From an uncultured Desulfovibrio sp. (lineage in GTDB: Bacteria; Desulfobacterota; Desulfovibrionia; Desulfovibrionales; Desulfovibrionaceae), in the NCBI GenBank assembly GCA_910587035.1, contig CAJUMQ010000025.1:1-35012 (forward strand): a stretch of DNA of 35,012 bases, given 5' to 3'. Below are positions 16,037 through 23,398 of the stretch, one piece after another. Under the pieces are notes generated by a model. That model was not told the DNA's origin and searched no databases. It saw only the letters and a list, made by a program, of their open reading frames with translations. The position numbers were made by a program, and so were the translations under genes. Numbering within the stretch: the stretch's first letter is position 1; every line of letters starts with the position of its first letter.

Positions 16037-16651
16037 ATGAGAAGAAAATACAACCCCTTTTATAGACTCCTTAGTGCTGATAAATGGCTATTCACTGATG
16101 CAATTATGTATGCAGTTGAATGGAATCCAGAATTTGAATCAGGGCAAATTGGGTCTATAAATTTTGAAATTAAAATGTATAATGGGAAAATTACCTCTGC
16201 GCTAATAGAAAACTTTATAATTCACCTTGAAAAAGCCTTAGAGCGTACTTATGTAAGCCAATATTATGATTATTTAGCTGTCCAAAGATATTATGATATT
16301 GCTAAATCTTGGTGGGATGTACCTGAAGAAATACCTCAATATATAGCACCTATAAAATTTATAAAAGGTTGTATTGACAGAGAATTAATTTTACCACCTA
16401 TTATGATATCTTGGTATCTTGAAAATAAATCAGAGCCAAAAACAAATTTACAATTATGGGGCTTCCCCAAGCGTGTATATGAAATGCGGCAAGAGGGTAA
16501 ATCGGATCGTGAGATTGCAAAGGAATTGCGGGAAAAATGGAAGCTCCCATATTCGGCGGTTACAGCATTGCTAACCACAGATGAAAAGGTGATAGCAGAT
16601 TGGGCGCAACCTGCGGAAAAGCTTTTAAAAGGGGAACGGGAGAAATTGTAG
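16037..16651 (+). CDS. Unknown AT-rich cargo protein with C-terminal helix-turn-helix
   Basis: 204 residues, no family recognised. Residues 1-140 are aromatic-rich (many Y, W, F) and encoded by distinctly AT-rich DNA with different codon use. At about base 16455 the composition returns to that of the element. The last 65 residues hold a helix-turn-helix-like segment (R-Q-E-G-K-S-D-R-E-I-A-K-E-L). This mosaic suggests an imported domain fused to a resident DNA-binding tail, or a recently acquired gene. I chose the ATG at 16037 because GGAGGG lies upstream; a longer frame starts at 16016. Its location between integrase and alpA is where satellites often carry accessory, including anti-phage, genes. 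Confidence 0.7.
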   Translation: MRRKYNPFYRLLSADKWLFTDAIMYAVEWNPEFESGQIGSINFEIKMYNGKITSALIENFIIHLEKALERTYVSQYYDYLAVQRYYDIAKSWWDVPEEIPQYIAPIKFIKGCIDRELILPPIMISWYLENKSEPKTNLQLWGFPKRVYEMRQEGKSDREIAKELREKWKLPYSAVTALLTTDEKVIADWAQPAEKLLKGEREKL

Positions 16652-16653
16652 CC

Positions 16654-16784
16654 ATACCCGACTCCACATGGCCGCTATACCCTACCAGGCTGGCGGCCAT
16701 ACCCCACTAACTTGATTTTCATACCCCACTAGCGCTCAAAAAAATACCCCGCCAACTTTTCATTTTACCCCACCATACCCCACT
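16654..16784 (+). repeat. Third iteron family, ATACCCCACT, at two-turn spacing
   Basis: Copies begin at 16654, 16677, 16699, 16721, 16744, 16765 and 16775; intervals are 23, 22, 22, 23, 21 and 10. The consensus is ATACCCCACT, with exact copies at 16699, 16721 and 16775. Spacing of 22 bp equals about two helical turns, so a protein would bind all copies on one DNA face. The array lies in the 196-bp gap before alpA and is probably its operator or a third replication or partition site. Confidence 0.85.
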
Positions 16785-16801
16785 GACAAAATAGGCTGAT
16801 T

Positions 16802-16846
16802 ATGTACGCTATCCGGCAAAGTTCATTACTTACCGGAGGCGTACAT
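16802..16846 (+). promoter_or_regulatory. Hairpin masking the alpA ribosome binding site
   Basis: Arms ATGTACGC (16802-16809) and GCGTACAT (16839-16846) pair perfectly, with an inner CCGG/CCGG pair. The Shine-Dalgarno GGAGG (16835-16839) lies in the descending arm and would be sealed in the RNA hairpin. This could keep alpA translation low, or the DNA inverted repeat could be a protein operator. Confidence 0.5.
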
Positions 16847-16847
16847 T

Positions 16848-17063
16848 ATGTCACAGACCCAACAGACTCCCACCTTGCCCGCAACGGGCTTTTTACGGCT
16901 CAAAGAAGTCTTGCAGTTTATCCCACTCCGGCGGACGGCATGGTATGAAGGAATAAAGCAAGGCAAATTCCCCAAGCCTGTAAAATGCGGGCGCGCCAGT
17001 CTTTACAGAGCCGAGGATATTGTGGCTTTGATTAGGAGAATCGGCAATGGGGGCATGGCATGA
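16848..17063 (+). CDS. AlpA-family DNA-binding regulator/excisionase
   Basis: 71 residues. The pattern F-L-R-L-K-E-V-L-Q-F-I-P-L-R-R-T-A-W-Y-E-G-I-K-Q-G-K-F-P spans the winged helix-turn-helix typical of AlpA/Cox-like proteins, ending in the L-Y-R-A-E-D-I wing. In P4-like elements such proteins bind the attachment region, help excision and control integrase. Strong GGAGG 8 nt before the ATG. The stop overlaps the next gene's start by 4 nt (ATGA). The phased ATACCCCACT array just upstream is a natural candidate for its own operator. Confidence 0.88.
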   Translation: MSQTQQTPTLPATGFLRLKEVLQFIPLRRTAWYEGIKQGKFPKPVKCGRASLYRAEDIVALIRRIGNGGMA

Positions 17064-17635
17064 ACCCCATAAAACAGCGCACCCCGGCCGATTGCAGGCA
17101 GCCGGGGCGCTCCAAAGATAAGGGACAGTCCAATGCCGATTTTATCCATACCCAGCCACAAGCACAAGCCGCGGCGGAGACGGCAGCAGAGATAGATTTT
17201 CTTGCCGGCCCGGCGCCATTACATACCTGCCAGGAATGCGCCTTTTATGAGGCAACTCCGTCATGGGACAGGAATGACAGGATCCACTGGCGGCACGTCT
17301 GCCACTTCACCGGCAGAAAGAAACCGGTCCCAGGGCTGCCAGACTGCCACTTTATTGCCGGAACTTGGGACCCGGACCGCATAAACTACTTGACCGGCAA
17401 GGAGGAAGAGGCCAATCTGGGGATCCCTAACTGTATGAGGCCATGTGGCGGCCTGCCAGTTATCCCAAGTAACAGGCAAAAAGCTGCAAGATATATTACT
17501 GCCATTCAATCCATTGCCGGAATTTTCGGCAAGGAATTGTACCATATTGGCGGGGCACAGCGTCTTGGAAGTGGTAACACCCAAGCAGCTTCATACAGGC
17601 TGGGGAGCGCTAAGTGCCCTGCCTTTTTGTTTTAA
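17060..17635 (+). CDS. Unknown protein with a Cys/His cluster
   Basis: 191 residues. The first 50 are polar and Q/A rich, probably disordered. A likely zinc-binding part follows: C-Q-E-C at about residues 56-59, H-V-C-H near 78-81, C-H near 95-96 and a later C-x(3)-C. The ATG overlaps the alpA stop (ATGA), which supports coupled translation. Similar short Cys-rich proteins sit beside primases in satellites and prophages, but I cannot name a family. Confidence 0.55.
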   Translation: MNPIKQRTPADCRQPGRSKDKGQSNADFIHTQPQAQAAAETAAEIDFLAGPAPLHTCQECAFYEATPSWDRNDRIHWRHVCHFTGRKKPVPGLPDCHFIAGTWDPDRINYLTGKEEEANLGIPNCMRPCGGLPVIPSNRQKAARYITAIQSIAGIFGKELYHIGGAQRLGSGNTQAASYRLGSAKCPAFLF

Positions 17636-17662
17636 TAACCCTGAACTGTATGAGGCTCCAAA

Positions 17663-17896
17663 ATGATGAAAACCCCAAGGAACATGAAAGAGGCCAAGGC
17701 GGCCATAGAGACAACCGCGCTGGATGTAACATGCTTGTGCAGCGCAATATCTGAGATATTGCAACCATCGACGACTGTGACACTGGAAATGTCGGAAACA
17801 GGCCGCACCGGCCTTGCTATCCTGTTCGACATAATCAGGGAGAAAAGCGGCGCCATATTTGAAGCGCTTGAGAGCATGGAGGCCGACCATGAATAA
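17663..17896 (+). CDS. Small unknown protein
   Basis: 77 residues, mainly helical, with two neighbouring cysteines (V-T-C-L-C) in the first helix. No family recognised. GAGG lies 7 nt before the first of two adjacent ATG codons. Its end overlaps the start of the next gene by 8 nt, so it belongs to the same operon as the primase/helicase. Confidence 0.55.
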   Translation: MMKTPRNMKEAKAAIETTALDVTCLCSAISEILQPSTTVTLEMSETGRTGLAILFDIIREKSGAIFEALESMEADHE

Positions 17897-18230
17897 GACC
17901 GCCACTATTTCCACCATGCCGGAACAGCTGGACATGCAGGCCAAGCGCGAACTTTTGCGGGACATGCTCAAAGCAAACCGGGAGCAGTACAGGCAAGCCA
18001 TGCGCTTGAATGAGACAATCGCCTTTTTGAAAGAGATACTCGGACCGGCGGAGAAAGAGCATGAGTTCACCCTCTCGGATATGGGCGTTTGCAGGTTTCG
18101 CAACGTGCTGGAGCATATGAAACTCCAGGCGGAGGCGGCGGCTTGCGGCGGCATATATCCATATCAACTTGAAAAGCTGACCGGAATGCGCGTTGAAGAT
18201 GACAAGAGCGGGGAGGGTGCCGATGAGTGA
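17889..18230 (+). CDS. Small unknown helical protein preceding the primase
   Basis: 113 residues, helical and charged, with a heptad-like region at about 15-60. No family recognised. The ATG at 17889 was chosen because GGAGG lies 6 nt upstream and it overlaps the preceding gene by 8 nt; a longer frame to 17859 lies within that gene. It overlaps the primase/helicase start by 8 nt, so the two are translated together. Confidence 0.6.
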   Translation: MNKTATISTMPEQLDMQAKRELLRDMLKANREQYRQAMRLNETIAFLKEILGPAEKEHEFTLSDMGVCRFRNVLEHMKLQAEAAACGGIYPYQLEKLTGMRVEDDKSGEGADE

Positions 18231-20877
18231 CAACTTTTTGCGCGAGGCGCTGGAGAGAATGCGGGCGGCTGGCCTTGACATGGCCGAGCCTGTTACAGAT
18301 GGAAGTCTTGTCCGTTGCCGGATAATCGGCAAACGCAGCGGGGCAGCCGGATCGTATATAATCCATATGGACAAGTTCCCTGTAGCGTGGTGGCGGAACT
18401 GGATTACAGACACAAGCGAGACCTATTGCGCCAAGTCTCAGGATGAGATGACACCCAGGGAGCGCAAGCAATTCAAGGAGAGCATGGCAGCCATAAGCAG
18501 GGCCAGAGATAAGGATGAACGGAAAAGACACGCGGAGGGGGCCGCAGAGGCCATAAGGATATGGAATGCGGCCAAGCCTGCCACTGACAAACACCCATAT
18601 CTGACCCGCAAAAATGTGGCGCCCTATGGCCTGAGAGTGGACGGCAGGAATGCTCTTATTATTCCAGTTCTGAATGAGGAGGGGCATATCCAAAGTCTGC
18701 AACGGATACACCCCAAAAAGGCTGCAAATGCCCCTGAAAAGCCCTTTTTATCCGGCGGCCGGACAAAGTGTGGCCATTACATAATTAAGGCGGCAGACGG
18801 CAAATCAGAAGGGCCTTTGCTCATTGCCGAGGGCTATGCCACAGGCGCAAGCCTGCATATGGCCACGGGGCTGGAGGTATGGATTGCATTCAGTGCCAAC
18901 AACCTCCTTGCCGTGGCCCGGCTGGCCCGTGGCAAATATCCGCAAAGAATAATCTGCATATGCGCGGATTATGATATTGCCTGCAATGAAAAGGAGCGGG
19001 CAGCATATCCGGATCCGGGCGGAGTAGGAGTTGCCAGGGCGCGGGAGGCCGCGCAGGCCGTGGGGGCATATATCGCAATCCCGCCGCCCATAGATGGAGG
19101 CAAGGCGGATTTTAACGATATTCATTGCCGTGACGGCTTGGTGCGCGTCAAGGATATTCTGGACAAGGCACTTTCATGCCAGCCGGCCAATGTATGCCCT
19201 ATCCCGGAGGGCTACAGGCTAGTGCTGGATGGAAAGAAACCGGGCCTGTTTTATCTGGATGCAAAATCAGACGGCACAACCGATGAGACACGACTCGGCC
19301 CCCCGCTGGAAGTGTTGGCCATGACCCGCGACAGTGACGATCAGAATTATGGCCTGATGCTCAAATGGACTTCACCCGCCGGCAAGGTCCATAAATGGGC
19401 AATGCCCTTGTCCCTGTTGTGTTCTGTTAGCGGCGAATGGCTTGGAATGCTGGCAGATGGAGGCTGGCGTGGCAATCCTGCCTGCCGCAAATTGATTGCC
19501 CGCTATCTGTCCAGTGTGCTGCCAGTCCGTCATATACGTTGCGTATCGCGCACAGGGTGGGATGGCGACTGCTTTGTGTTGCCGGAAGTGGTTTACGGCA
19601 ATGAAGATAAGACAGGCCTTGTGCTCCAGTCTCTTTTCCATGGGGGCACATACCAGACGGGCGGCAAATATGAAGCATGGCAGGAGCTGGCTGGATTATG
19701 CCGCGGCAATTCCCGGCTGGTATTTGCAACAGCTTGCGCTTTTGCCGGGGCATTCCTTTACATTGCCGGCATGGAGAGCGGCGCCTTTTCATTTGTGGGG
19801 CAATCAAGCTCAGGCAAAACCACGGCAGTAAAGGTTGCGGCCAGCGTGTGGGGGAGCCGGGCACATGTTAGGAATTGGCGGACTACTGACAATGGCCTTG
19901 AGAGCGTTGCCGCGCTCCATAATGACAACCTCCTGATTCTGGATGAGGTATCACAGGCGCCAGCGCGGGTATTGAATGAGGCCGTTTATATGTTGTGCAA
20001 TGGCCAGGGCAAGAGCAGATCCGGCAAGGATGGAATGTTGCGGCGCCCTCAATGCTGGCGTGTTCTTGTTATCTCCAATGGTGAGCAGGGACTTGCGGAC
20101 AAGCTAGCAGAGGATGGCCGGCGCCCCAAGGCGGGACAGGAGGTGCGCTTTGTCGATATCCCTGTTGATAAATCCCATATTGCCGAATTGCACGGCCATG
20201 ATGATGCAGGCCAGTTGGCGCGGCAGCTGGATGAGATTAGCAGCATGCATTATGGCCATGCTGGCCGTATGTTCCTTGAGAAGTTGACGGACCCGCAGAC
20301 GCTTGCGCGCGAAAAGGCTGGCGCCAGACAGTCCATTGAACAATATGCCAAGTCTTTTTGTCCCGATGGAGCAGATCCGCAAGTGTTGCGTGTCGCAATG
20401 CGTTTTGCGCTTGTTGGCTATGCCGGAGAGCGGGCGGAGGCTTGGGGTATAGTGCCAGCGGGTTTTCATGCCATGGACCACGCGCAGACCTGCTTTAATG
20501 ACTGGCTGGAGCAGCGCGGCGGCGCGGGAGCGGCAGAGGACATGGCCGTATTGGAACAGGTGCGCGGCATGATTGAGCGGTATAGATACAGCAGATTTTA
20601 TGTTCTCAATGGCCCCGCAGACCAAAGAGTCATTGACCCGCTTGGATATATCGAGCGTGACAATATAAACCCGAACTGCCCGGCAAGATATATAATCCTG
20701 CCGACTCAATTCAAGGATGAGTTTGCAAGAGGCTTTTCGTTAAAACGCGCAATCTTCGCACTTTCAAGCGCTGGCTGGCTAGAACGGTACAATGGACGTA
20801 ATCAAAGCATTATGCGCTTGCCGGGGTTGGGTTCAAGGCGCGTTTATATAATTGTTTTGCCCGAAGATAAAACATAA
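18223..20877 (+). CDS. Toprim + DUF927 primase/helicase-like replication protein
   Basis: 884 residues. An N-terminal domain of about 110 residues comes first, without the zinc-finger cysteines of some primases. A Toprim domain follows (about 195-300): catalytic Glu at 203 in I-A-E-G-Y-A-T-G, the D-Y-D pair at 249/251 and D-F-N-D near 290. The DUF927 ATPase part is at about 400-680, with Walker A G-Q-S-S-S-G-K-T at 526-533 and Walker B L-L-I-L-D-E ending at 575. A V-I-S-N-G-E sensor-like motif follows. This combination is typical of replication proteins of satellites and integrative elements and is comparable in role to P4 alpha. GGAGGG before the ATG at 18223 sets the start; the ATG at 18193 is internal to the preceding gene. 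Identical iteron repeats lie upstream (15461) and just downstream (20891). Confidence 0.9.
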   Translation: MSDNFLREALERMRAAGLDMAEPVTDGSLVRCRIIGKRSGAAGSYIIHMDKFPVAWWRNWITDTSETYCAKSQDEMTPRERKQFKESMAAISRARDKDERKRHAEGAAEAIRIWNAAKPATDKHPYLTRKNVAPYGLRVDGRNALIIPVLNEEGHIQSLQRIHPKKAANAPEKPFLSGGRTKCGHYIIKAADGKSEGPLLIAEGYATGASLHMATGLEVWIAFSANNLLAVARLARGKYPQRIICICADYDIACNEKERAAYPDPGGVGVARAREAAQAVGAYIAIPPPIDGGKADFNDIHCRDGLVRVKDILDKALSCQPANVCPIPEGYRLVLDGKKPGLFYLDAKSDGTTDETRLGPPLEVLAMTRDSDDQNYGLMLKWTSPAGKVHKWAMPLSLLCSVSGEWLGMLADGGWRGNPACRKLIARYLSSVLPVRHIRCVSRTGWDGDCFVLPEVVYGNEDKTGLVLQSLFHGGTYQTGGKYEAWQELAGLCRGNSRLVFATACAFAGAFLYIAGMESGAFSFVGQSSSGKTTAVKVAASVWGSRAHVRNWRTTDNGLESVAALHNDNLLILDEVSQAPARVLNEAVYMLCNGQGKSRSGKDGMLRRPQCWRVLVISNGEQGLADKLAEDGRRPKAGQEVRFVDIPVDKSHIAELHGHDDAGQLARQLDEISSMHYGHAGRMFLEKLTDPQTLAREKAGARQSIEQYAKSFCPDGADPQVLRVAMRFALVGYAGERAEAWGIVPAGFHAMDHAQTCFNDWLEQRGGAGAAEDMAVLEQVRGMIERYRYSRFYVLNGPADQRVIDPLGYIERDNINPNCPARYIILPTQFKDEFARGFSLKRAIFALSSAGWLERYNGRNQSIMRLPGLGSRRVYIIVLPEDKT

Positions 20878-20889
20878 CCTTAAAATGAA

Positions 20890-21093
20890 GGTAACAGAGG
20901 TAACACAGGTACAAGCTAGGATTTATGCGGTTTTGAGTGTTACCTCATGATTTTTTGTAGAGGTAACAGAGGTAACAGGCCGCTGGTTTATGGAGGGGGG
21001 AGAGTGTTACCTCTGTTACCTCATGGATTTTTGAAGAGGTAACAGGGAAAATCGTTGACTGGCGCGTGTTGTACCTCTGTTACCTCTGTTACA
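20890..21093 (+). repeat. Iteron-rich candidate replication origin with 93-bp repeat copy B
   Basis: Bases 20891-20983 are identical to 15461-15553. The cluster continues beyond it, giving about ten GGTAACA motifs in both orientations: forward at 20890, 20899, 20962, 20971 and 21038; reverse at 20938, 21005, 21014, 21078 and 21087, with a one-mismatch copy at 21069. Neighbours are repeatedly 9 bp apart. AT-rich DNA follows (21097-21130). Placed right after the primase/helicase gene, it has the look of an iteron origin. Confidence 0.9.
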
Positions 21094-21144
21094 CGCAAAA
21101 ATGATTATGGAATCATTTTAAAATGAATTTTTTCAGGGAGGGGA

Positions 21145-21468
21145 ATGATGAGCTTGGATGCAGACAACATGAAAAATGGCGGCATTCTGCTGGCAGCACA
21201 TGACCTTATAAACGGAGAACGTGCAGGCGATTATGGAGCGGCTGCAGTATCATTCAACCGGATTGCGGCAATGTGGAGCGCATATCTCGGCAAGGAAATA
21301 AGCGGCCATGACGTTGCCTGTATGATGACCCTTTTGAAGCTGGCCAGGGAGGCGCACTCCCACAAGGCGGATAACCTCATTGACGCGGCTGGCTATATTG
21401 GCCTTGCCGCGGATATGGCCACCTGCAGGAAGTCAAAAGGCGCATATATCGGATTAGACAGGGAATGA
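21145..21468 (+). CDS. DUF6378-like phage-associated protein
   Basis: 107 residues. The pattern N-G-E-R-A-G-D-Y-G, then M-W-S-A-Y-L-G, then D-V-A-C-M-M-T-L-L-K-L-A-R, then D-N-L-I-D-A-A-G-Y matches a small helical family (DUF6378) common in phages and related elements. Its role is unknown to me. A strong GGAGGGG precedes the ATG. The stop overlaps the nuclease start (ATGA). Confidence 0.75.
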   Translation: MMSLDADNMKNGGILLAAHDLINGERAGDYGAAAVSFNRIAAMWSAYLGKEISGHDVACMMTLLKLAREAHSHKADNLIDAAGYIGLAADMATCRKSKGAYIGLDRE

Positions 21469-21950
21469 CCCGGCAAGCCATGAAGATTTTAGTTGATAGC
21501 CGGGAGCAATCCCCATTCTTATTCCAGGGCAGTTATTACAAGAATATTGTGATTGAACGGGCGGCATTGCCAACCGGGGATTATTCACTTGCCGGACTGG
21601 CGGATAAAATCGCAGTGGAGCGCAAGGAGCTTGGCGACCTGATTCAATGTCTCGGCAGAGAGAGGGAACGCTTTGAGCGTGAATTGCAGAGAGCCGGGGC
21701 GCTGGACTGTTTTGTGGTTGTTATAGAGGGTAGCTGGCAGGATATGGCGCAAGGCCTGTACCGCGGCAAATTCAACCCCCATGCCGCTTGCCAATCAATA
21801 GCCGCCTTTATGGCTAGATACCAAATACCCTTTATGTTTGCTGGTACAAGGCCAGCCGCAGAATATGTCGCATGGAGTGTGTTGCGGCAATATCTGGAGG
21901 GGGCCAAAAAACGCTGGCAGACCATTGTGAAAGAGCATGATGTGGCATAA
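21465..21950 (+). CDS. ERCC4-domain nuclease
   Basis: 161 residues. The ERCC4/XPF nuclease signature is complete: V-D-S-R-E-Q near residues 10-15, G-D-Y at 38-40 and V-E-R-K at 51-54 followed by D-L-I. Such proteins cut branched or flapped DNA and occur in phages and plasmids for recombination or host-DNA attack. A single compact domain without helicase or HhH parts is usual for mobile-element versions. The start overlaps the previous stop by 4 nt; an ATG at 21480 is the alternative. The VRR-NUC gene begins 3 nt after its stop. Confidence 0.88.
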   Translation: MTRQAMKILVDSREQSPFLFQGSYYKNIVIERAALPTGDYSLAGLADKIAVERKELGDLIQCLGRERERFERELQRAGALDCFVVVIEGSWQDMAQGLYRGKFNPHAACQSIAAFMARYQIPFMFAGTRPAAEYVAWSVLRQYLEGAKKRWQTIVKEHDVA

Positions 21951-21953
21951 CTG

Positions 21954-22322
21954 ATGCGCCAGCTGGAACACGCCGAGCAATGCGCCCTGCTCAAATGGTG
22001 GAGGCTGCAATATCCGGCAAAGAGCAGGCTTTTGTTTGCGATACCCAATGGCGGCGCAAGGAATGCCATAACCGGGGCCATGCTCAAAGCGGAGGGAGTG
22101 TTGGCTGGCGTACCTGACTTATTCCTTGCCGTGCCAGCAGGAGGCCGCCACGGCCTTTTTATTGAGTTGAAGCGCAGACAGGGCGGCAAGGTATCACAGG
22201 CGCAAAAGGATATGCTGGAGGCGCTTCAGGGAGCGGGCTACATGACCGCCATATGTCGGGGATGGCTGGAGGCCAAAGCAGTTATTCAGTCTTATCTTGC
22301 CGGCCATTGCCCAGGCAGGTAA
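21954..22322 (+). CDS. VRR-NUC domain nuclease
   Basis: 122 residues forming one PD-(D/E)xK nuclease domain. Glu near residue 8 is in H-A-E-Q, then A-I-P-N-G-G, the G-V-P-D-L-F-L catalytic Asp and the I-E-L-K-R catalytic Glu/Lys. A final V-S-Q-A-Q-K helix is typical of the family. Stand-alone VRR-NUC proteins of phages act on branched DNA such as Holliday junctions. The ATG is 3 nt after the ERCC4 stop and has no clear Shine-Dalgarno, so translation is probably coupled. Confidence 0.88.
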   Translation: MRQLEHAEQCALLKWWRLQYPAKSRLLFAIPNGGARNAITGAMLKAEGVLAGVPDLFLAVPAGGRHGLFIELKRRQGGKVSQAQKDMLEALQGAGYMTAICRGWLEAKAVIQSYLAGHCPGR

Positions 22323-22395
22323 ATCTATTTTATTTGCAGCTAACATATTGAAATTTGAAAGATATAGGGTGGCAGGTATTTATTGGAGGGGAGCC

Positions 22396-22572
22396 ATGGA
22401 GCGGCCAATTCTGCAAGGTTGGAAAGAGATTGAAGCCTTTATCGGAATGAAGCGGCAGGCAATAATTGCAAATGGCTATCCGATCCGGCATGCGGCGAGG
22501 GGCCATATGGTATGCGCCGACAAGCGGGAGATAATTGAATATCTCAAAACCCATGGGCACCGAGTTGGATAA
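22396..22572 (+). CDS. Small helix-turn-helix protein
   Basis: 58 residues. I-L-Q-G-W-K-E-I-E-A-F-I-G-M-K-R-Q-A-I forms a helix-turn-helix of the kind found in small phage and prophage DNA-binding proteins, followed by a basic wing and an L-K-T-H tail. GGAGGGG lies 6 nt before the ATG at 22396; the longer frame from 22297 overlaps the nuclease gene. As the last gene before the right end, it could regulate excision or act at DNA ends. Specific role unknown. Confidence 0.65.
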   Translation: MERPILQGWKEIEAFIGMKRQAIIANGYPIRHAARGHMVCADKREIIEYLKTHGHRVG

Positions 22573-22696
22573 AGCCGCCAGACTTGCGCAGCCTGCCATT
22601 TATTTTCATTCAGGACCCGGCAAGGTGTAGGCCTTTTTTACAGGTTCGCAGTGAGTAGTATGGCGCCCTATTTTTTACCGTTGCCGGCGAATCTTT

Positions 22697-22749
22697 CTTG
22701 CTTCGTTCTTGCTTCGAGATCGATTTTTCGCTTGCTTCCCGCTTGCTTC
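22697..22749 (+). repeat. CTTGCTTC repeats (11-23-11 bp spacing)
   Basis: Exact CTTGCTTC at 22697, 22708, 22731 and 22742, so two pairs with an 11-bp interval are separated by 23 bp. This helical phasing suggests a protein-binding array in the non-coding right end of the element. Confidence 0.75.
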
Positions 22750-22807
22750 ACGCAGGAATTAATGGCCGGATGTACCACTCCAGAATTGCCGCCAGAGAAT
22801 AAAAAAC

Positions 22808-22914
22808 GCATGGCATGAAGTTGGATATGCAAATTGATTTATCATGCCGCAAAAGGGCATTTATGGGGCATGGCATGGGTGCGCGGATTATGCCCTCTCT
22901 CATGCCGCAAAAGG
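22808..22914 (+). repeat. Degenerate 60-bp tandem duplication
   Basis: GCATGGCATG at 22808 and 22868 (60 bp apart) and CATGCCGCAAAAGG at 22843 and 22901 (58 bp apart) define two imperfect tandem units. Between 22573 and 23133 I see no credible gene, so these repeats and the arm sites are its content. Confidence 0.65.
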
Positions 22915-23067
22915 CCAATAGCGGCGCATTTTGTGGCGCGCTATTTTATGATCGCCATGAAGCCGGAGGGCATTGCGGGAATGGCCGGCAAATCAGGCCA
23001 TAATATATCTTGTGGAATATTGAAAAAGCGAAACAGAGGAATAAATAGACCCTAGCAACGAATTTTA

Positions 23068-23086
23068 GGGACATATGAAGGGACAT
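23068..23086 (+). promoter_or_regulatory. Right integrase arm sites (GGGACAT)
   Basis: GGGACATAT at 23068 and GGGACAT at 23080, 12 bp apart, the same motif and interval as at the left end. They mark the inside of the right junction. Confidence 0.7.
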
Positions 23087-23133
23087 TTTTTGGCCTTTCG
23101 CCTGAAAATTGGCTATTTAGGCGGCTCTTTGGG

Positions 23134-23199
23134 TCCCGCTCCGGCACCAAACTGATAAACGCTAATGCCCGTTGATGACCGCAAGTCATTGACGGGCTT
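23134..23199 (+). other. attR of the integrative element (66 bp)
   Basis: Repeats 14007-14073 with one G missing in CCGGCACC and G for A near 23184. The truncated tRNA 3' end here is not part of a functional tRNA. Bases to the right belong to the original chromosome. Confidence 0.93.
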
Positions 23200-23204
23200 T
23201 TTTT
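23167..23204 (+). terminator. Original tRNA-Leu terminator, now displaced to attR
   Basis: Stem GCCCGTTGATGAC/GTCATTGACGGGC (13 bp including two G-U pairs), loop CGCAA, then seven T. The copy left beside tRNA-Leu (14040-14070) keeps the stem but is followed by TTGAATTTT, so its T run is lost. Confidence 0.85.
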
Positions 23205-23344
23205 ATGTTTACTGGCGTCCGCTAGTATACTTGGGTGCCAAATTCCAGACCATCCCACCATATAATCACCTTTTGTCCGGACTTTCGCATTATACAACAA
23301 ATCCAGGATTGCCAAGTCAAATACGGCCTGAATTTAAAGGCAAA

Positions 23345-23372
23345 AGCTGGATACCCTATCTGGCATCCAGCT
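23345..23372 (-). terminator. Terminator of the porin operon
   Basis: Stem AGCTGGAT/ATCCAGCT with a 12-nt loop lies 27 bp beyond the porin stop on the minus strand and is followed there by TTTGCCTTT. Confidence 0.7.
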
Positions 23373-23398
23373 GAGAATATTTACGGCAGATGTTTCAA

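Noticed and set aside
15605..16784. CRISPR array
   Set aside because: Repeat units are 8-10 bp with short, regular gaps; no spacer-sized unique inserts and no cas genes.
23052..23315. Minus-strand 87-codon frame spanning attR
   Set aside because: Runs across att core, terminator and arm sites; a shadow frame similar to one at attL because of the duplicated sequence.
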